64,000 bases of DNA from Sclerodactyla briareus (GCA_026419785.1 JAODTK010005796.1:183964-247963); one strand, 5' to 3'; positions 44,801-57,335 are shown, numbered from the stretch's first letter. Program-made: numbers and translations. The notes: generated from the sequence alone by a model not told the origin.

Positions 44801-45926
44801 GTCCCCTAATCATCACTAGACCAATTTCATGATCCTCTGAGTTCAAACTGTAGGGGTAGAAATACATTGAATACATCTCCACAACATGATGGTACCTTTG
44901 GACCCCACATTTTTTTAACACCCCAGCTGACCTTACTTAATCATCACGTGATTCGGCCTCATCCCTGTCCATTGAAGGATTAGGAGTGAGTAATTCGAAC
45001 AATTGTGCAGATAGATAGATATGGATGATGGATGGATGCTGATGATGGCCGTGACGACAGATAGAAATGCACCCTCACAACAGCTCACTCAGCTACATGG
45101 CTTAGGTGATACGTTCATTCCTGTCCCAGGCTTTGGATAGTATATCATTCAAAGCTCCATTCAGCCCTTATTTCTTGTCCTCCTTTCTATCCACGCAGCT
45201 ACCCATACTGTATATCCATTGTATCACTGATATAAAACTACAATTGAAAAATTCTGTCGAAAGGATCGTGTTAGGTAAAAAGCATGATTTGTGGACTAGG
45301 CCCCTGTGGCTAACAAATACATTCGTCCGGCCGCCAGCTTTTTTGAAAATTCACATACTGATCCATTTTCTCTGAAGATTGAAAGTATTTGAGTGCTGTA
45401 AAATTTGATGCGTTCTCTTGTAAATGAGGAGGAACAATGTCACCCATTTTCAATATCACCGACGCTTATTTTCTCGGCATATTTCCGAAGCTGAATGGAC
45501 TTTACTATGGGGATGGTAATAGCATCATATTAAATTTCTACTCCGACCAAGAATGCACCCAATGCAAAAATGGTGACGTCATGCAGACGACAGTGAATGC
45601 ATGAGACAATATCTATGTCCACTAAAAACTAACATACATGAACTATTGCATATTTACAGTGCAGAGACCTGATTGTTTCAAAGGTTTATGAAACATTCAA
45701 TATTTGCTTACGCTGGAAGTCAAATACTACAATGCCCGCAACATAACCATTTGGTGAATAAAGAGAATTTTGGCGAATGGTATAGACGGCTAAATGAGAT
45801 TTCTACATTTCATGAATAATAATAATTGTATTAGTGGATGACAAATTGTTTAGTGCTATCAGACCATTTCATGGCAGGGTTTTCCTGCTGACATGTTATG
45901 TCCGAGTATTTGCCAGGATTTTATCA
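41891..45926. other. Gene-free stretch
   Basis: Overlapping frames of 94-128 residues occur on both strands (41816-42199 plus, 42298-42684 plus, 42276-42650 minus, 43275-43586 minus). None shows a family motif or a splice context I trust. Segment 44570-44960 contains GGTCA-like degenerate repeats (CAAAATGACCCCTA twice). A short GATA/GATG-rich microsatellite lies at 45010-45050. Confidence 0.4.
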
Positions 45927-46668
45927 TGCAGGGGTTCCCCTAGTGGTACATTGCCCTGTCCCCATTTGAATGTGCAGGGCTTTTGATAGTGGTACGCACT
46001 GTCCCCAAATTTCTGCAGGGTTTTTGTTAGTGAAACATTGCACTGTCCCAGTTGTATGGAGGTTGTTGTTTAATGCAGGGGTCTCAATAGTGGTACAGTG
46101 CACAATTTATAGGCAGGGCTTTTGATAGTGGTACATTGCACTGTCCCAGTTGTATACAGGGGTTCCTGCTAGTGGTACATTGCACTGTCCCAGTTGAATG
46201 CAGGGCTTTTGATAGTGGTACATTGCACTGTCCCAGTTGAATGCAGGGTTCTTGCTAGTGGTACATTGCACTGTCTCAGTTGTAAGTAGAGTTCCCACTA
46301 GTGAAACATTGCACTGTCCCAGTTGAATGCAGGGCTTTTGATAGTGGTACATTGCACTGTCCCAGTTCTAAGCAGGGTGTTCCTGCTAGTGCATGGTACA
46401 TTGTACTGTCCCAGGTAAATGCAGGGTTCTTGCTAGTGGTACATTGCACTGTCCCAGTTGAATGCAGGGCTTTTGATAGTGGTACATTGCACTGTCCCAG
46501 TTGAATGCAGGGCTTTTGATAGTGGTACATTGCACTGTCCCAGTTGCATACAGGAGTTCCTGCCAGTGGCACATTGCACTGTCCCAGTTGTATACAGTGA
46601 TGTTCAAAGCAGAGGTTCCCACCAAGTGGTACATTGCATGTCCCAGTGATATGCAGGGTGGGGACAGT
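45927..46668 (+). repeat. 43-bp minisatellite, about 16 copies
   Basis: The monomer reads TGCAGGGCTTTTGATAGTGG then TACATTGCACTGTCCCAGTTG plus two bases. Two subtypes alternate irregularly: CTTTTGATAGTGG and TTCCTGCTAGTGG. Units near 46198, 46327, 46462 and 46505 are almost identical, while the left end (45927-46110) is more diverged. The frames of 60-112 residues crossing it exist because the monomer lacks stops in the minus frames. Confidence 0.95.
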
Positions 46669-47041
46669 AATGAACTTTTTGTAAATGTAATGTAATGTTT
46701 TGCCCTAAAATGACAAATCGTCAAATGAGGCTAAACTACAACTAGACTGCACAATAAGATAGGGGTGCATGATATCCTGGATACATCCCGGGCAGGTGGA
46801 AATGCATTTCCTGCCCTGGTTATGGATACAGTTTTATTCTGTGGTACTTCAAAAGTGTGAATTGGTGCCCCAGTCGAAAAAAAAGGGTTCAGTACAGGTT
46901 GTTCATCGTTTTTACATTGTTTGAAATTGCAAGCAGCCCATAACAGTAGTGAATGTATTTGTGATTGCAAGCAAATTGACTTCCATTGGCATCAGATTCC
47001 CTCCCCTGCAATGTTCAAGTCACAACGTTTACTTGAAAAAA
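46669..47041. other. Gene-free stretch
   Basis: No recognisable coding or RNA feature; a possible repeat edge near 46780. Confidence 0.4.
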
Positions 47042-47330
47042 TGTTAGACTTGCCAAGCCCGAGTAGTGAACCTATTCGAGGGCCAGCAAGGTGCAGTCCT
47101 GGAAATACTATACGTTATTGTCAGCTCTGCAAATCCTTCACACCAGTAACTGAATAGTCACTGCCTCTTTGCCGGTACATTGATGTGGGGATGGGGGGTA
47201 ATCGCAGGCAGAACACGCAAATTGCAAATAACTGCCTCTCGTCGTTTGTCCCTGCTCCGATCCCTTGTGCTGAACGCTAGCGAGAAGCAATTTTATCAAG
47301 TCCTTGTACTGGCCGAGTGGGATGATGTTT
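47042..47330 (-). mobile_element. SINE-like repeat, truncated copy
   Basis: Shares GCAAGGTGCAG, ATTGTCAGCT, TGTCCCTGCT and AGCGAGAAGCA in order with 47625-47955. It lacks the tRNA-like end seen there. Confidence 0.6.
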
Positions 47331-47624
47331 ACTCAGAGCTATGCAGCAGACACAGTTGTCCTCGGCAAGGATTTCCACTCGGAGTTATCTGGTCAGGGTG
47401 GAAATTGGTTTAGGTGACCCCATCACATGCTAATAGGTAGATTCGTCTCAGTTTCCCTTATTAAAACCGAAAGTCAGTTTGAGGAATGGATTTCCTTTTT
47501 ATACTAATCAGGATGAATCACTATCTTCAAAGTCATGTTTTGCACGTCCACTGAACCAACCTTCAATCTGTACAGCACTATGTGGTATTGGGATTTTTTC
47601 ATAATTTTTTTTTATATGGTATAC

Positions 47625-47955
47625 TTGCCGAACAGAGGATCGACCCTATTAAAGGCCCGCAAGGTGCAGACCGGATATACTGCACCTAATTGTCAGCTGC
47701 GAATTCTCCATCACCAGGTACACAAATAAGGCAATGCCTCTCTGGCGATGCCTTAATTGCTGTGGGTTGGGATATTCACACTTAGACGCACAACTTGCAC
47801 ATTGCCTAAGCCCTTCGTGTTGTCCCTGCTTCCAATCCCTCGTGCTGAGCTTCCAGCGAGAAGCACAGTTCTTCAATTTTTTTGTTTACAAGTCTTGGTA
47901 TGACGGGACCGGGAATCGAACCCTGGTCTCCCAGAATTGGGGAATTGGGAATACT
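47625..47955 (-). mobile_element. SINE-like repeat with pol III B box
   Basis: On the minus strand a perfect B box, GGTTCGATTCC (47912-47922), stands at the head. The body matches the truncated copy at 47042. An A box is not clear to the right of it, so this could be a degraded tRNA head rather than an active promoter. Confidence 0.6.
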
Positions 47956-47984
47956 TGAGTCATTCATGTTGAACCATGTATGGT

Positions 47985-48340
47985 ATCACTCCTTGCCGCA
48001 ACCCCTCCTCTGCGGCCTGCCTCAGTCGGTTGTGGTTCCTTGCCCGCATCTCCCTCCTCCTGTGGGTCACCCTCCAAGTCCTTCTTCTTCAGGATGGACT
48101 TTGTTTCCTGGGGCTTTCCTTCAGGGGCCCGTTGGGTACCGGGGGTCGCTCTATCATCGCAGTCTCATCTAGGTTTGTGTCTGTCTCCCCCCACCTCCTC
48201 CCCGCCCTCTCCCCGCCCTCATCCCCGCTGGTGAGGTTTCTGTTGGGGGTGTCTCAGAAAGTGTGTGGTCCATCTTTGAAGAGCTGCATCTCAGGTTGTA
48301 GTTCCTCCTGCTCGCCTGTGAACTCTTCATCAACAGGGCA
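47985..48340 (-). CDS. Exon-like stretch, unknown acidic protein
   Basis: On the minus strand an open reading with about three indel corrections gives EEFTGEQEELQPEMQLFKDG, GDEGGE-, DETAMIERPPVPNGPLKESP, SILKKKDLEGDPQEEGDAGK and EPQPTEAGRRGGVAA. It is rich in E, P, K and D, like a disordered linker or cytoplasmic tail. A likely acceptor is TTCACAG at 48316-48322. No good donor is visible at the left. I do not recognise the family. The overlapping + frames are less protein-like. It may belong with the minus-strand exons at 56.6-61.3 kb, but this is inference. Confidence 0.4.
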
Positions 48341-48344
48341 GTAA

Positions 48345-51300
48345 CACCCCAATGAGGGAAGGTGCACAATAAACCATTATTTTCATTACTCTATGAGAGA
48401 AACACAATTCATGAACGGCTTTCCAGTGACTGGTTCATTCTAGCTGCAAAAATTCATAGCACACCACATGTGTGGAGGGTGGATTATGTTGGAAAATGTG
48501 CGGCTCTTGCGCGTGCATTCTGCGACAATATCTGGCGAACCATGATTCACCATTGTTTTACCACTATAGCAAGGAAAGCTCTTTTTCCTGTTTTAAATTC
48601 GACTGAATCCTGTTTGTGTCATGTGTTGATGGGTCCATAATTCACCTGGAATGCTGATCAGATAAGGTGGAAGAAGTGCGCAAACTCAAAACAGGGTGGG
48701 CTATACACTGTTTTTGGTGTTTATTTTTATGATTTCGAGTTCCTCTGGGAAATCCCAAGTGTCTATCAGCCTGAGGATTCTGCTCATGTTTTCATCGTTG
48801 TGTTATGTTGTTAGTTCCTGCCTAATTTTCCATCCTCCATTCAGAGGGACCGTCTGCCTTTTTTCCGTACTCCTATCCACTCTCCCCATGTGCATCTCTC
48901 GTGCGAATGGCATTATGCCCTAGTCATGGCAACCATGATCACACTTGTTTTACACACTGCGCAAAGCGTTCGCGTTTATTATGATCTTACTAACCACAAT
49001 CAACGTTGACATTGGCGCCGTCTCTGTGACCCGCCCACTCACCCTTTGAAATTTTTGTTCTTATTTTTCTGCATCAACTTGTCAATCAGCCCCCCCCTCT
49101 CCCTCATGCCGTCGCGCTAAGTATATCCATTCAATGTAATGATCAAATCTGAATTGGGTAGTGAAATACAATTTGACCGAGGGTATTTCAGTTTTATGCA
49201 GCATCAATGTATCTACCCTAACCTCCTCAAGCGTTCACCCTTATTCACTTTTTCACTGAAAAAATTCAGTCAAGATTCACCCCACATGCTGGAAACAATT
49301 AGACGAAGATCACCGCGTCTAATTTGGTCTCGTGCGTTCATCCAGTGGACTATTCCTATAAAAGTCAAAGATGCCCAACCCATGAAAAGTTTAGGCCAGA
49401 TTCACCTCTTGTAGGGGAAAAAAATGTACTCATTATTAAGGCCCAACATTTTTCTTCACCGAAAGAGACCGTAGGCTACTCACCTGCACCTGGTACACCT
49501 GCCTCAAATCACTCTTCAGTTACGATCGTTCAACCGGACATCACGAGGCGATCTTAATTGATATCGGACCCGTACCGCGGACCACACACAGCTTTTTTCC
49601 GAAGATGGAAAAAGGGTTACCAGTGTGGCTGAGACCTGGGTCATGATGATTTTCAGGCCTCTTGGCGAATACCTAATGATTTTCGTCCCTTTTTTAACGT
49701 TTTGTAACATATTTTCAAGGCAGTAGGTGGCCGATTTAAGATTTTCATTTAGCTGGATTTTCTATCGAATTTGCCCGTTTCCAAAAACGCTGAGTTAGCA
49801 ATAAACTTCAGACGTGCGAAGGCACAGTTCGCACTGCACTGTTGGTCAATGGACTGCTATCACTCCACGAATATTTGAACGTGATTTTTGAATGCTGTTC
49901 CAGTATACTGATGGGAACACCCGCTGAGCTGAACAGGCGTACAATATACTGCGTTATGGCAGAGAACTCTCACAGTGAGATGCCGAGCGACTTATACAAT
50001 GGGTGATACTCCAGCGATCACATGTAAGCCAAGCCTAGTGCCTGCCTGCGCGGCACCAGTAACTACGAATGAAAACGAACGGCAAATTATCGATCACAAA
50101 TATTGAACTGACATCGCACATATGAGACGCTCTTTCGACACGCTATTGTTTTCGGTCGGCACAGATTCATCACAGGGATCATCGTGCTCGTCAACGATCG
50201 GCAACGACAATAAGTATCATGCGTGAAGATCCCCAACCGCAAAGAATCCGTTGGAACAAGATTCACCATCCCAACAATCCTGGCATTTCAAGATTTGACA
50301 TTAAGTCGACGTCGAATCTTCGATGAGCCTGAGGAGGGTCATGTGAGGTACAATTGACGCCTCATTAGTTGCAAAGAATTCAGCCTCTTGCCAATATACA
50401 TGAAGCAGTGGAGTGGTGGGTATGCTCTGGCATGCCAGATCAATTATGCCTCTCCAACATTAAACTGCTTCCCCTAGGACGGGTTAGTGAACACACTTCA
50501 TTAGACACACAAGTTGGTTTTACACCCAACACCACCAACACAACACTCTCATTTGAAATTCCTTACTCTTTGAAACATTAATAAAAAGCGGAAACATGCA
50601 AGGCTTCTTAACGAACCTGAGAGACAGTATTCGCCACAATTTCATTGTACCCACCTCTGATGCCCCTTCATTTTTATGTGTCCTGATAATAGCCCCCAGT
50701 TGAATATATCTTTTACAAAATGTCTGGCCCACCGATGCCAAAATCCTGGCTAGGCGGCTTGTGGTATGTCTTTAATTATATCGCAGCAGGCGCCATTTCT
50801 TTCGTTGGTAATATGACAGTTCACTTGATTGCGTCAAACCGGGGGGTTGTGGGCTGCTTCCAAGAATCCACTTTTAACACTTGAAGAGCGAGAGAAAATC
50901 AAGAAGACACGTAAGATTTAGATTTCAGTGTTCAATTACAATTTTCATCCCACGCAGAAGAACCATCTTTTACACTTGAAGAGCGTTATGCAACAAGGAA
51001 CATGTAAGTTAAACATTGTTCAACTACAGTTCTTTACAAAAGACCAACTTTGGCATGTGGAGAGCATGAGACAATCACAGAGCTACATGGTACATTGAAA
51101 TCCTTAGTGTTGAAGGCCAATGGTCATGTAAACAAATACATCTTCAACTAACACGGTTGAAAAGATGACATATGAAAACCTCCAATTGTGGAGGTTCTAG
51201 CAGTTTGCCTTGCTGAGATATGACAATTTACTTTTTGAGAAATTTGAGGAATCCATGACCTCACAGGGGGAACGATGCAAGGCCGCTCATAGACCCACAC

Positions 51301-51658
51301 AGTCAATGTTGTCAATTTTTGCGCCATGATAACCCAAGGCTGGAAAAATGTAGTCACTTTAAGAAATAATGAGATCAGTTCTTGTATTCTAATTCGGATC
51401 CCACTATAGTGTGTTTGGTACAAATTATTAAAAAGTACAATGTTTTACATTGACTTAGTATTACATAGGGGATCCTGCGTCCCCCCTCCGCCCCCCCCCT
51501 CCCCCCCCCTCCCCCCCCCCCGTGTCACTATGCAATTCTCATAGCCGATTGAGCCTAATCCGCTCACTCAAATCAGCTGGAATGTTGGATAATAAACGCA
51601 GAAAGTAACAATAGTCCAGTCATATTTTTACATGACTATTAACCTTTAATCACAGTTT
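48345..51658. other. Gene-free stretch ending in a C-rich tract
   Basis: No supported gene. A minus-strand donor-like CAG-GTGAGT lies at about 49478-49487 with a short open stretch (DLRQVYQV) before it, too little to call an exon. A C-rich tract of about 45 bases at 51479-51521 is a likely assembly problem. Confidence 0.4.
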
Positions 51659-52510
51659 GCTTTTTAGCTGGCGGGAGAGCAAGCTCTACAAGTCATCATG
51701 TCTCACCTTCCGTTCGTTCGGTCGTTCGTGCGTTCGTTCGTTCGTCCCTTCTTGTCGTCACGTCATTCCTAACTTCAAACCATACATGCGATCATTTTGA
51801 AACTTGGGTGGATGAAGTTGCTACTGGCTAGCCTTCGCTACATTTATGTTCGCATAGTGTTAATTAGATTTTAATTAAATCCCCATTACTAAAATTTTGA
51901 CCCGCAATTTCCCCAACTTAATTTGAGCCCTCCCCCCCTACTGCCATACAAGTTTGTTACATTACTCCATCCTCTGCTGAGCAGTGTTACCTTACGGTCC
52001 AAGGTCCATTCTGGCAGAATAAGTTGACATAAAACCTATTGTCCAGGGGTGTTGATTTGTCTTTTCATCGCATCCTCGCCCTAGTTTACATTAGACCCTG
52101 CCTCCCTAGCATTTGTTTACATTACATATCTTCGGTCCAATTTCCTAATGGTGACCTAGAAATGGGGGCTTGCGACCTCACCCCGCCCCCCCCCCCCCCA
52201 CCCACCTAAATGCTTGTTAATGGTAATTGTTGGAGTGGTTCAATATAACTATGAGTGCAACCATGTTTAGATTATTCATTCTGTGGGAAGTGTGTTTCCA
52301 CTGTTCACTGCACAGGCTTAGGAATGGCACTGATAGCCAAATATTAGGCTATGTGGTAGACATGTTCCAAGTCATTCATGGTTATTACAGATGTCAGTCA
52401 GAGGTCATTTGAATGTGCGACAAACAATGAATGTGATGGTCTGAAAAAAAATTCCGTGTTATTCGCCACAAGAATTTTGCTGTCCGCAGCTACCAAGACG
52501 TTCCGACTTG
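51659..52510 (+). repeat. Dispersed repeat family A, copy 2
   Basis: Colinear with 1846-2495: GGCGGGAGAGCAAGCTCTAC, a TTCG tract at 51713-51748, CATGCGATCA-TTGAAACTTGG, GTTCGCATAGTGT-ATTAGATTTTAATTAAAT, and finally TTTTGCTGTCCGCAGCTACC. Extra sequence of about 200 bases, including a C-run near 52187, accounts for the length difference. The start of the 169-residue frame at 52378-52887 lies inside it. Confidence 0.8.
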
Positions 52511-55277
52511 ACTTGTTAAAACATAGTCGGACTTCAGCTCAATTTGGAGACGCTCACGACCAACATGAAGATCTCACGCATGACCGAAACAACTCACTGA
52601 GGAGAGGTCCAGGTTCCTACCTTGATCACAGCAATCCTTGGGGAGGCGGGAGACCACAGTTGACAAACGCACTCATCAGGGTATTTTACGTAGGACTTTC
52701 CCTAAAAATTGAAATAAATTCAAGAAATAAAGCCCCCCGTGAATGGATTTGGATTATAAGTAGTCCAAAACACAAAAAAGTCCAACACTCTAAACACAGC
52801 CGTCGGCACCTGACGCATATATTAACCTCCAGACTTCAATTCCGAGGTGGACCTTGGATGACCAACAATCGGAATGGTTTAGAATGACATCACACAAAAC
52901 GGTCAAAGGTGCTGAGTTGGTAGTCCACCAATGTTAAAAGAAAAAGTACTTCATTTGTGACAAACCAAAGAATCACCCAACAGTTAGGTCACTAGTGCAT
53001 TGCTGACAAGCAGTGTACAAACACATTAAAACGGCCAATAGAATTTCTCAACCTTCCTTCATCACGTTCTTACCAAATAGGTAATCGGCCCCTCGTTCCT
53101 AGACTATTCAACCCCCCCCCCTCCTCCCCCCTCCATCCATCCTATTACTATTCCCTTCCATCTCATCTCTCGACTTTTCAACCACTGTTTTGGCGATGGC
53201 TGGCACTGTCGCATGAACTTACCGTTACTGGCAACAAGCCTCAGGCAATAATCACTACTCCATGCGTCTGATGGTCTACTCTGGTACAGGCAACCAGAAA
53301 GTCATATCTGTCATGGTATAAGGCGTAAATTTGAGGCTGACAGCATAGTAACCCCTCCAACGCTATTTCTCAATAACACACACACCTAAAGCCTGGCTAA
53401 ACACTGTGCGGAATTATGGGGGCCGCAAGGCTTGCGAACAGCTTTATGGTCATTCCCACGGTCTCTTTGTGATGTTAAGGTGGGAAGCGATGACCGCAAG
53501 ACATTACCGGACCATGAGCGTCCAACCCTCCGTAAGCCCTTGGAAACCTCAACTGCCAAGGTTTGGAACAGTTCAATTTTGTTAGATATTCTGCAAGGCC
53601 CACACTTCGTTTTTTGAGAGCCATCATATGATTAGGCATAGCCAGGTAGGGAACTGAAAGTTGTTGACTGAAAGTAGTACCGTTCTTCTTAGAGTGGTAA
53701 GGGGACTATTCGTCAGTATTCTTGGGGATGTTCACACAGTACCTTGTAAGGAAACCATATCCCTATTTGCGTTCTTCTGCGAGTTTTTTTCACCCATTGT
53801 GTGTGTCCACTGGTCTACAAGCTACTTTCACTGGCTTGGTAAGGTAGAGAATTGCTTTTGAGATCTTCTACTTATATATAAAGCATCAACTGCATGGCTC
53901 CTAGTTTCACCTCAGAGCTTTGTTTTTCAGCATGCAAGTGTTTCCTTCCAGATCTCTAAGGTGTCCTCTTCCAGCAACAGCGTAATTTTATAGTTCGCAT
54001 CATCCACCAAGTTTTATACGGAATAACCTCACTGACTCTGTCCGTCTGTCTGGCTTCCGACTATAGCTACGTTCAAGTAATCGCTTAAAACGTTTTCTTT
54101 CACTCAGCACCTTTCTGTCTGACTCATATTCCTCCTGTTTGTCTTTGGGTGTGTGCTTCTGCTCCCTGTCTTCCTTGTCTTTTTTTGCCTATGCTTTCTG
54201 GGGTTTTTTCTTTCTGCTCTTGTTTCTTTTAAGGTCCGTAAGGCACCTTAGAGCATTTTTGCATTAGGCCACTTTAGGTTGCTTCAAGTCCTCATCATGT
54301 ATCATTAAAACATATGCGTGCGAATGTTTTACGGTCCGGCATCCACAACACTTCTGTGGGCTGTGGGCAGTGGTTAGTGGCCTAAGGAGAATTTTTGGGG
54401 AGGGAATTCCCTCCCAAGAAATTTTTTTGGGAGGTATTCTTTCAAGACTGCTGAGGGGGGGGACCTTATCTTCCGGCCATTTTTCGCACAGTTCCCCTAA
54501 CAGTTTCAGGGGACAAAAACCTTCTTAACTAAAAACCATCATTACTGCCCTGTGGTAATGACATTACACTATCGTCCCTTACACTTAACTAATATTGTGT
54601 TGGGTTCATGCGTGAGCCCTAAATACCCTGGTATCTTGAGAACCTATTTTTCGAATCCTACAACAGCACCGAAAAAGGTACCATATCCCACCGAAGGCAC
54701 ATCTTTCATCAGCAATTTGTTCTGATCTCCTTAAGTTGTCATATGGCAAAATTGTATTTTTGCAGTAAAATGTACAAATCTAAATGATTATCACCATTAA
54801 TTCCACAGGGTAGGACTATGCTGTTGAATTTGCTATCATTTTGTTTACCCCCATATGACCCAGTTCATCCTAAACAAAAAACTAAAATCCCTGTCCTGAA
54901 GACACCTCATGAATATTGTGCTTCAGACTAACAGACTTCGGTGAAAATAATTATTCTACCCCATTTACATGTCTTGTTCCACCATTTGATTTATAATGGA
55001 ACAATCAGATTGCTGTTGTTTACTACGTTATTGTACAGTGATTTTGCACCAGAGCAATGGCCATAATAGAATTTGTACCTTGCCAGTTCTGTGAAATGTC
55101 AACGATAAGCACTAGTTGCTCAAACATAATCCCACCTGCTGTTTGCTACGTCTTTGAACTGATAGTAAACAGTGTTTTCACCCATGTCCTGCAACGTTGA
55201 ACGAAGTATGGGCATGCAAACATCGTGCATGTGCTAAGATCGAGATTGACTTCAACTTTATATTGTGGAATATACAC
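52511..55277. other. Gene-free stretch
   Basis: The remainder of the 169-residue frame (to 52887) and several shorter ones have no motif or exon border. C-run near 53110. Nothing else can be annotated with support. Confidence 0.4.
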
Positions 55278-56339
55278 TAGGGTTGCGCGGTATAACGTAT
55301 CGTTAGTATAAGTGCCGGTACTGCATGCGGCGCCATTAGACTCGCAGCAAGCACCGACGGTCAAATGCACATACTATTACAGGTACTGGCGGAATATTCC
55401 GTATTGGCTACCAAATCCGGTACTACTTGAAATTACCAAATTCCAGTGCTGTATTTTTTTGCTGATCCCAGCCCTCTGCCGCGTACATCGCAACTTCATC
55501 TGCGATCTGTTGAAATTGTTAAACACTCTGACCACGTGTGTTGCGAACTGTGTAATTTGCATTAAGTTGCCCGAATCTCCAGCCGATGCGGACTCGCAGC
55601 TTCACCCCTATTACTATATGTAACAGCAAGCTATGTTGCAACCACTACACACTCTCGCAATGCTTGCAACTACTTTTAAACTAGCCCCGCTTGGAACACG
55701 GTGGACCCCTCACCTATGGCTGTTCACGACGAACCTTCAATGTGCTCCCAATTCCCACTGCAACGCTACGCAACAATACCAGTCTAAATGGACTGACGGC
55801 AAACGAACCCCTCCTCTCGCTAGCACTAACTTCCAGTACGATTTTTTCCCATAGACTCTATGATTAAGGGGTGGATTTATTCACGATCGTCGAGCAACGA
55901 TACTCAGCGTGCAAATAAATTAATTTGCGTTAGCCTACAATTCTTTGAATGAACTAAGGTGATTACTAGCAGTTGGTTGATAAACATCATAGATGAAGGG
56001 CTAGCATTGATTTGGTGGTTTTTTACCTAATTTTTAGATCGTGCCTTGCTTCGTTCCCTTTTCCTGCTACAATAATACATTCACGTATGTTAGGGCTTAC
56101 TGGAATTGCACGATGCGACCGGAAAAAAAAACCGCGTTTCGTTCGTGGGGCTGGGCTTGTTACCTATATGACGTAGTACGTATTGAGAATGTAGTGTTAT
56201 ACCATGTATTTCTGCTGCCTGGTTACTAGTTCTAACGGTGACTACCAGCATACGTGGTCCCATGCACGTGCTGTTTTGCCATACGTACGTTGTCCATGAA
56301 TTCTCTCAGCTATCGATCAATAGGTATCGCGCACCCCTA
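55278..56339 (+). mobile_element. Complete non-autonomous hAT-like element
   Basis: Starts TAGGGTTGCGCGGTATA and ends GGTATCGCGCACCCCTA, imperfect terminal inverted repeats of about 16 bases. Flanking octamers ATATACAC (55270-55277) and TTATACAC (56340-56347) match at 7 of 8 positions, the 8 bp target duplication expected of hAT transposons. At about 1.06 kb it has no transposase, so it would depend on an autonomous relative. It joins the sequences found separately at 14178-14397 and 11235-12190. Confidence 0.82.
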
Positions 56340-56595
56340 TTATACACACTATTCCTGCATCCCTGGTTGAGAAATCAGTGCGGGAATTTCCCGCACACAA
56401 TGTTTTTCTCTGCGTGATTCTGGCTGCGTATGCAGGAGTCCCGCATCCCGCGCCTTAGCGCAACACTGGTGCTGTGGCCCGCGAGGTTTAACGTATAACA
56501 TTGCACAGTGTGAGTTAGTCCCAAGCCATACAGTTCAAGGGGGGGGGAGGGGAGGGGGGGGGGGTTGACATGGCCCTAACCTGGGGCTACGTAAC

Positions 56596-56691
56596 CCTCT
56601 TCCATGATTTTTCTCGGTTTTTTTCCATCTCCAGCTCCTTCTGTGCCTCCTCTATCCCCTTACGGATGATCTCAGACATGCTCTCCAAGAA
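56596..56691 (-). CDS. Exon-like coiled-coil segment, unknown gene
   Basis: On the minus strand, acceptor CTTCCTACCACCAG precedes FLESMSEIIRKGIEEAQKEL, continuing EMEKNREKSWKRV. It ends either at a GTTACG donor (56595) or at TAG 56587-56589. No indel correction is needed. The composition is that of an amphipathic charged helix. The overlapping minus frame with many C and F is in another phase and not credible. Family not recognised. It lies 640 bases downstream of the next minus exon in the same orientation. Confidence 0.5.
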
Positions 56692-57335
56692 CTGGTGGTA
56701 GGAAGCAGACGATAAACAAAAATGGAAGTGATACAGACTGGCTGCTGCTATTAACCGCAAATTCATAAGACCCTTTATTCATTATATCAGCTATAATATT
56801 AAACGATACCATTCTTGTATTACCACGCCATGTACGTCTACAATTTTTACAAGATATGTATATAGCGCTCTTTTCAAACATAATTGTTTTTCAAGGCACT
56901 TCACAAAGAGCATAAAATAAACATCCATACAGAACGGCAAACAGATATAGGAACATACCCATCTCTCAGAGTAGTCCTTAGTGTGGCTTGCCATGTAAAG
57001 AATCACTAATAAGTTACATATATTTTTCATGTTGTCGTTGGATTTTGCGTTTTTTTTGTGGGTGGGGGGGGGGAGGTATCATTGTGTAATGGATTATGCT
57101 GTTCTTTTGGTATAGTTCTAATCTAGCACTCTCCGATTGCAGGGTTTGGATGCTACGGTAAGACCTTGTGCACCCATGTGTAGGGCCTTTGGAGAAAAGT
57201 GATTGTAAAGACCCCCTCGATGGGTACATCAAACAGTTATCCCTAACAGCTGATATGATGTACTAAATGATGCCTGACTGGAATCAGTACCCCTCATTTG
57301 ATCGTCACATACACACAAAACAGACACAGACTCAC

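Noticed and set aside
45927-46668. CRISPR-like array of regular repeats
   Set aside because: Units are contiguous with no unique spacers; same for 37838-38735. The genome is eukaryotic.
46386-46724. 112-residue minus-strand frame, and others at 46107-46572, as genes
   Set aside because: They are produced by the stop-free 43 bp minisatellite, shift frame with every indel, and have equally long counterparts on the + strand.
47905-47935. tRNA gene on the minus strand
   Set aside because: B box only. The T-stem is imperfect and no A box or acceptor stem is visible.
49478-49560. Minus-strand exon ending at CAG-GTGAGT
   Set aside because: The donor is good, but only about ten codons read cleanly before a stop and no acceptor is evident.
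52378-52887. 169-residue + frame, the longest single frame in the window
   Set aside because: The first third lies in a dispersed repeat also present at 2.3-2.5 kb. No domain, no splice sites, unremarkable composition.
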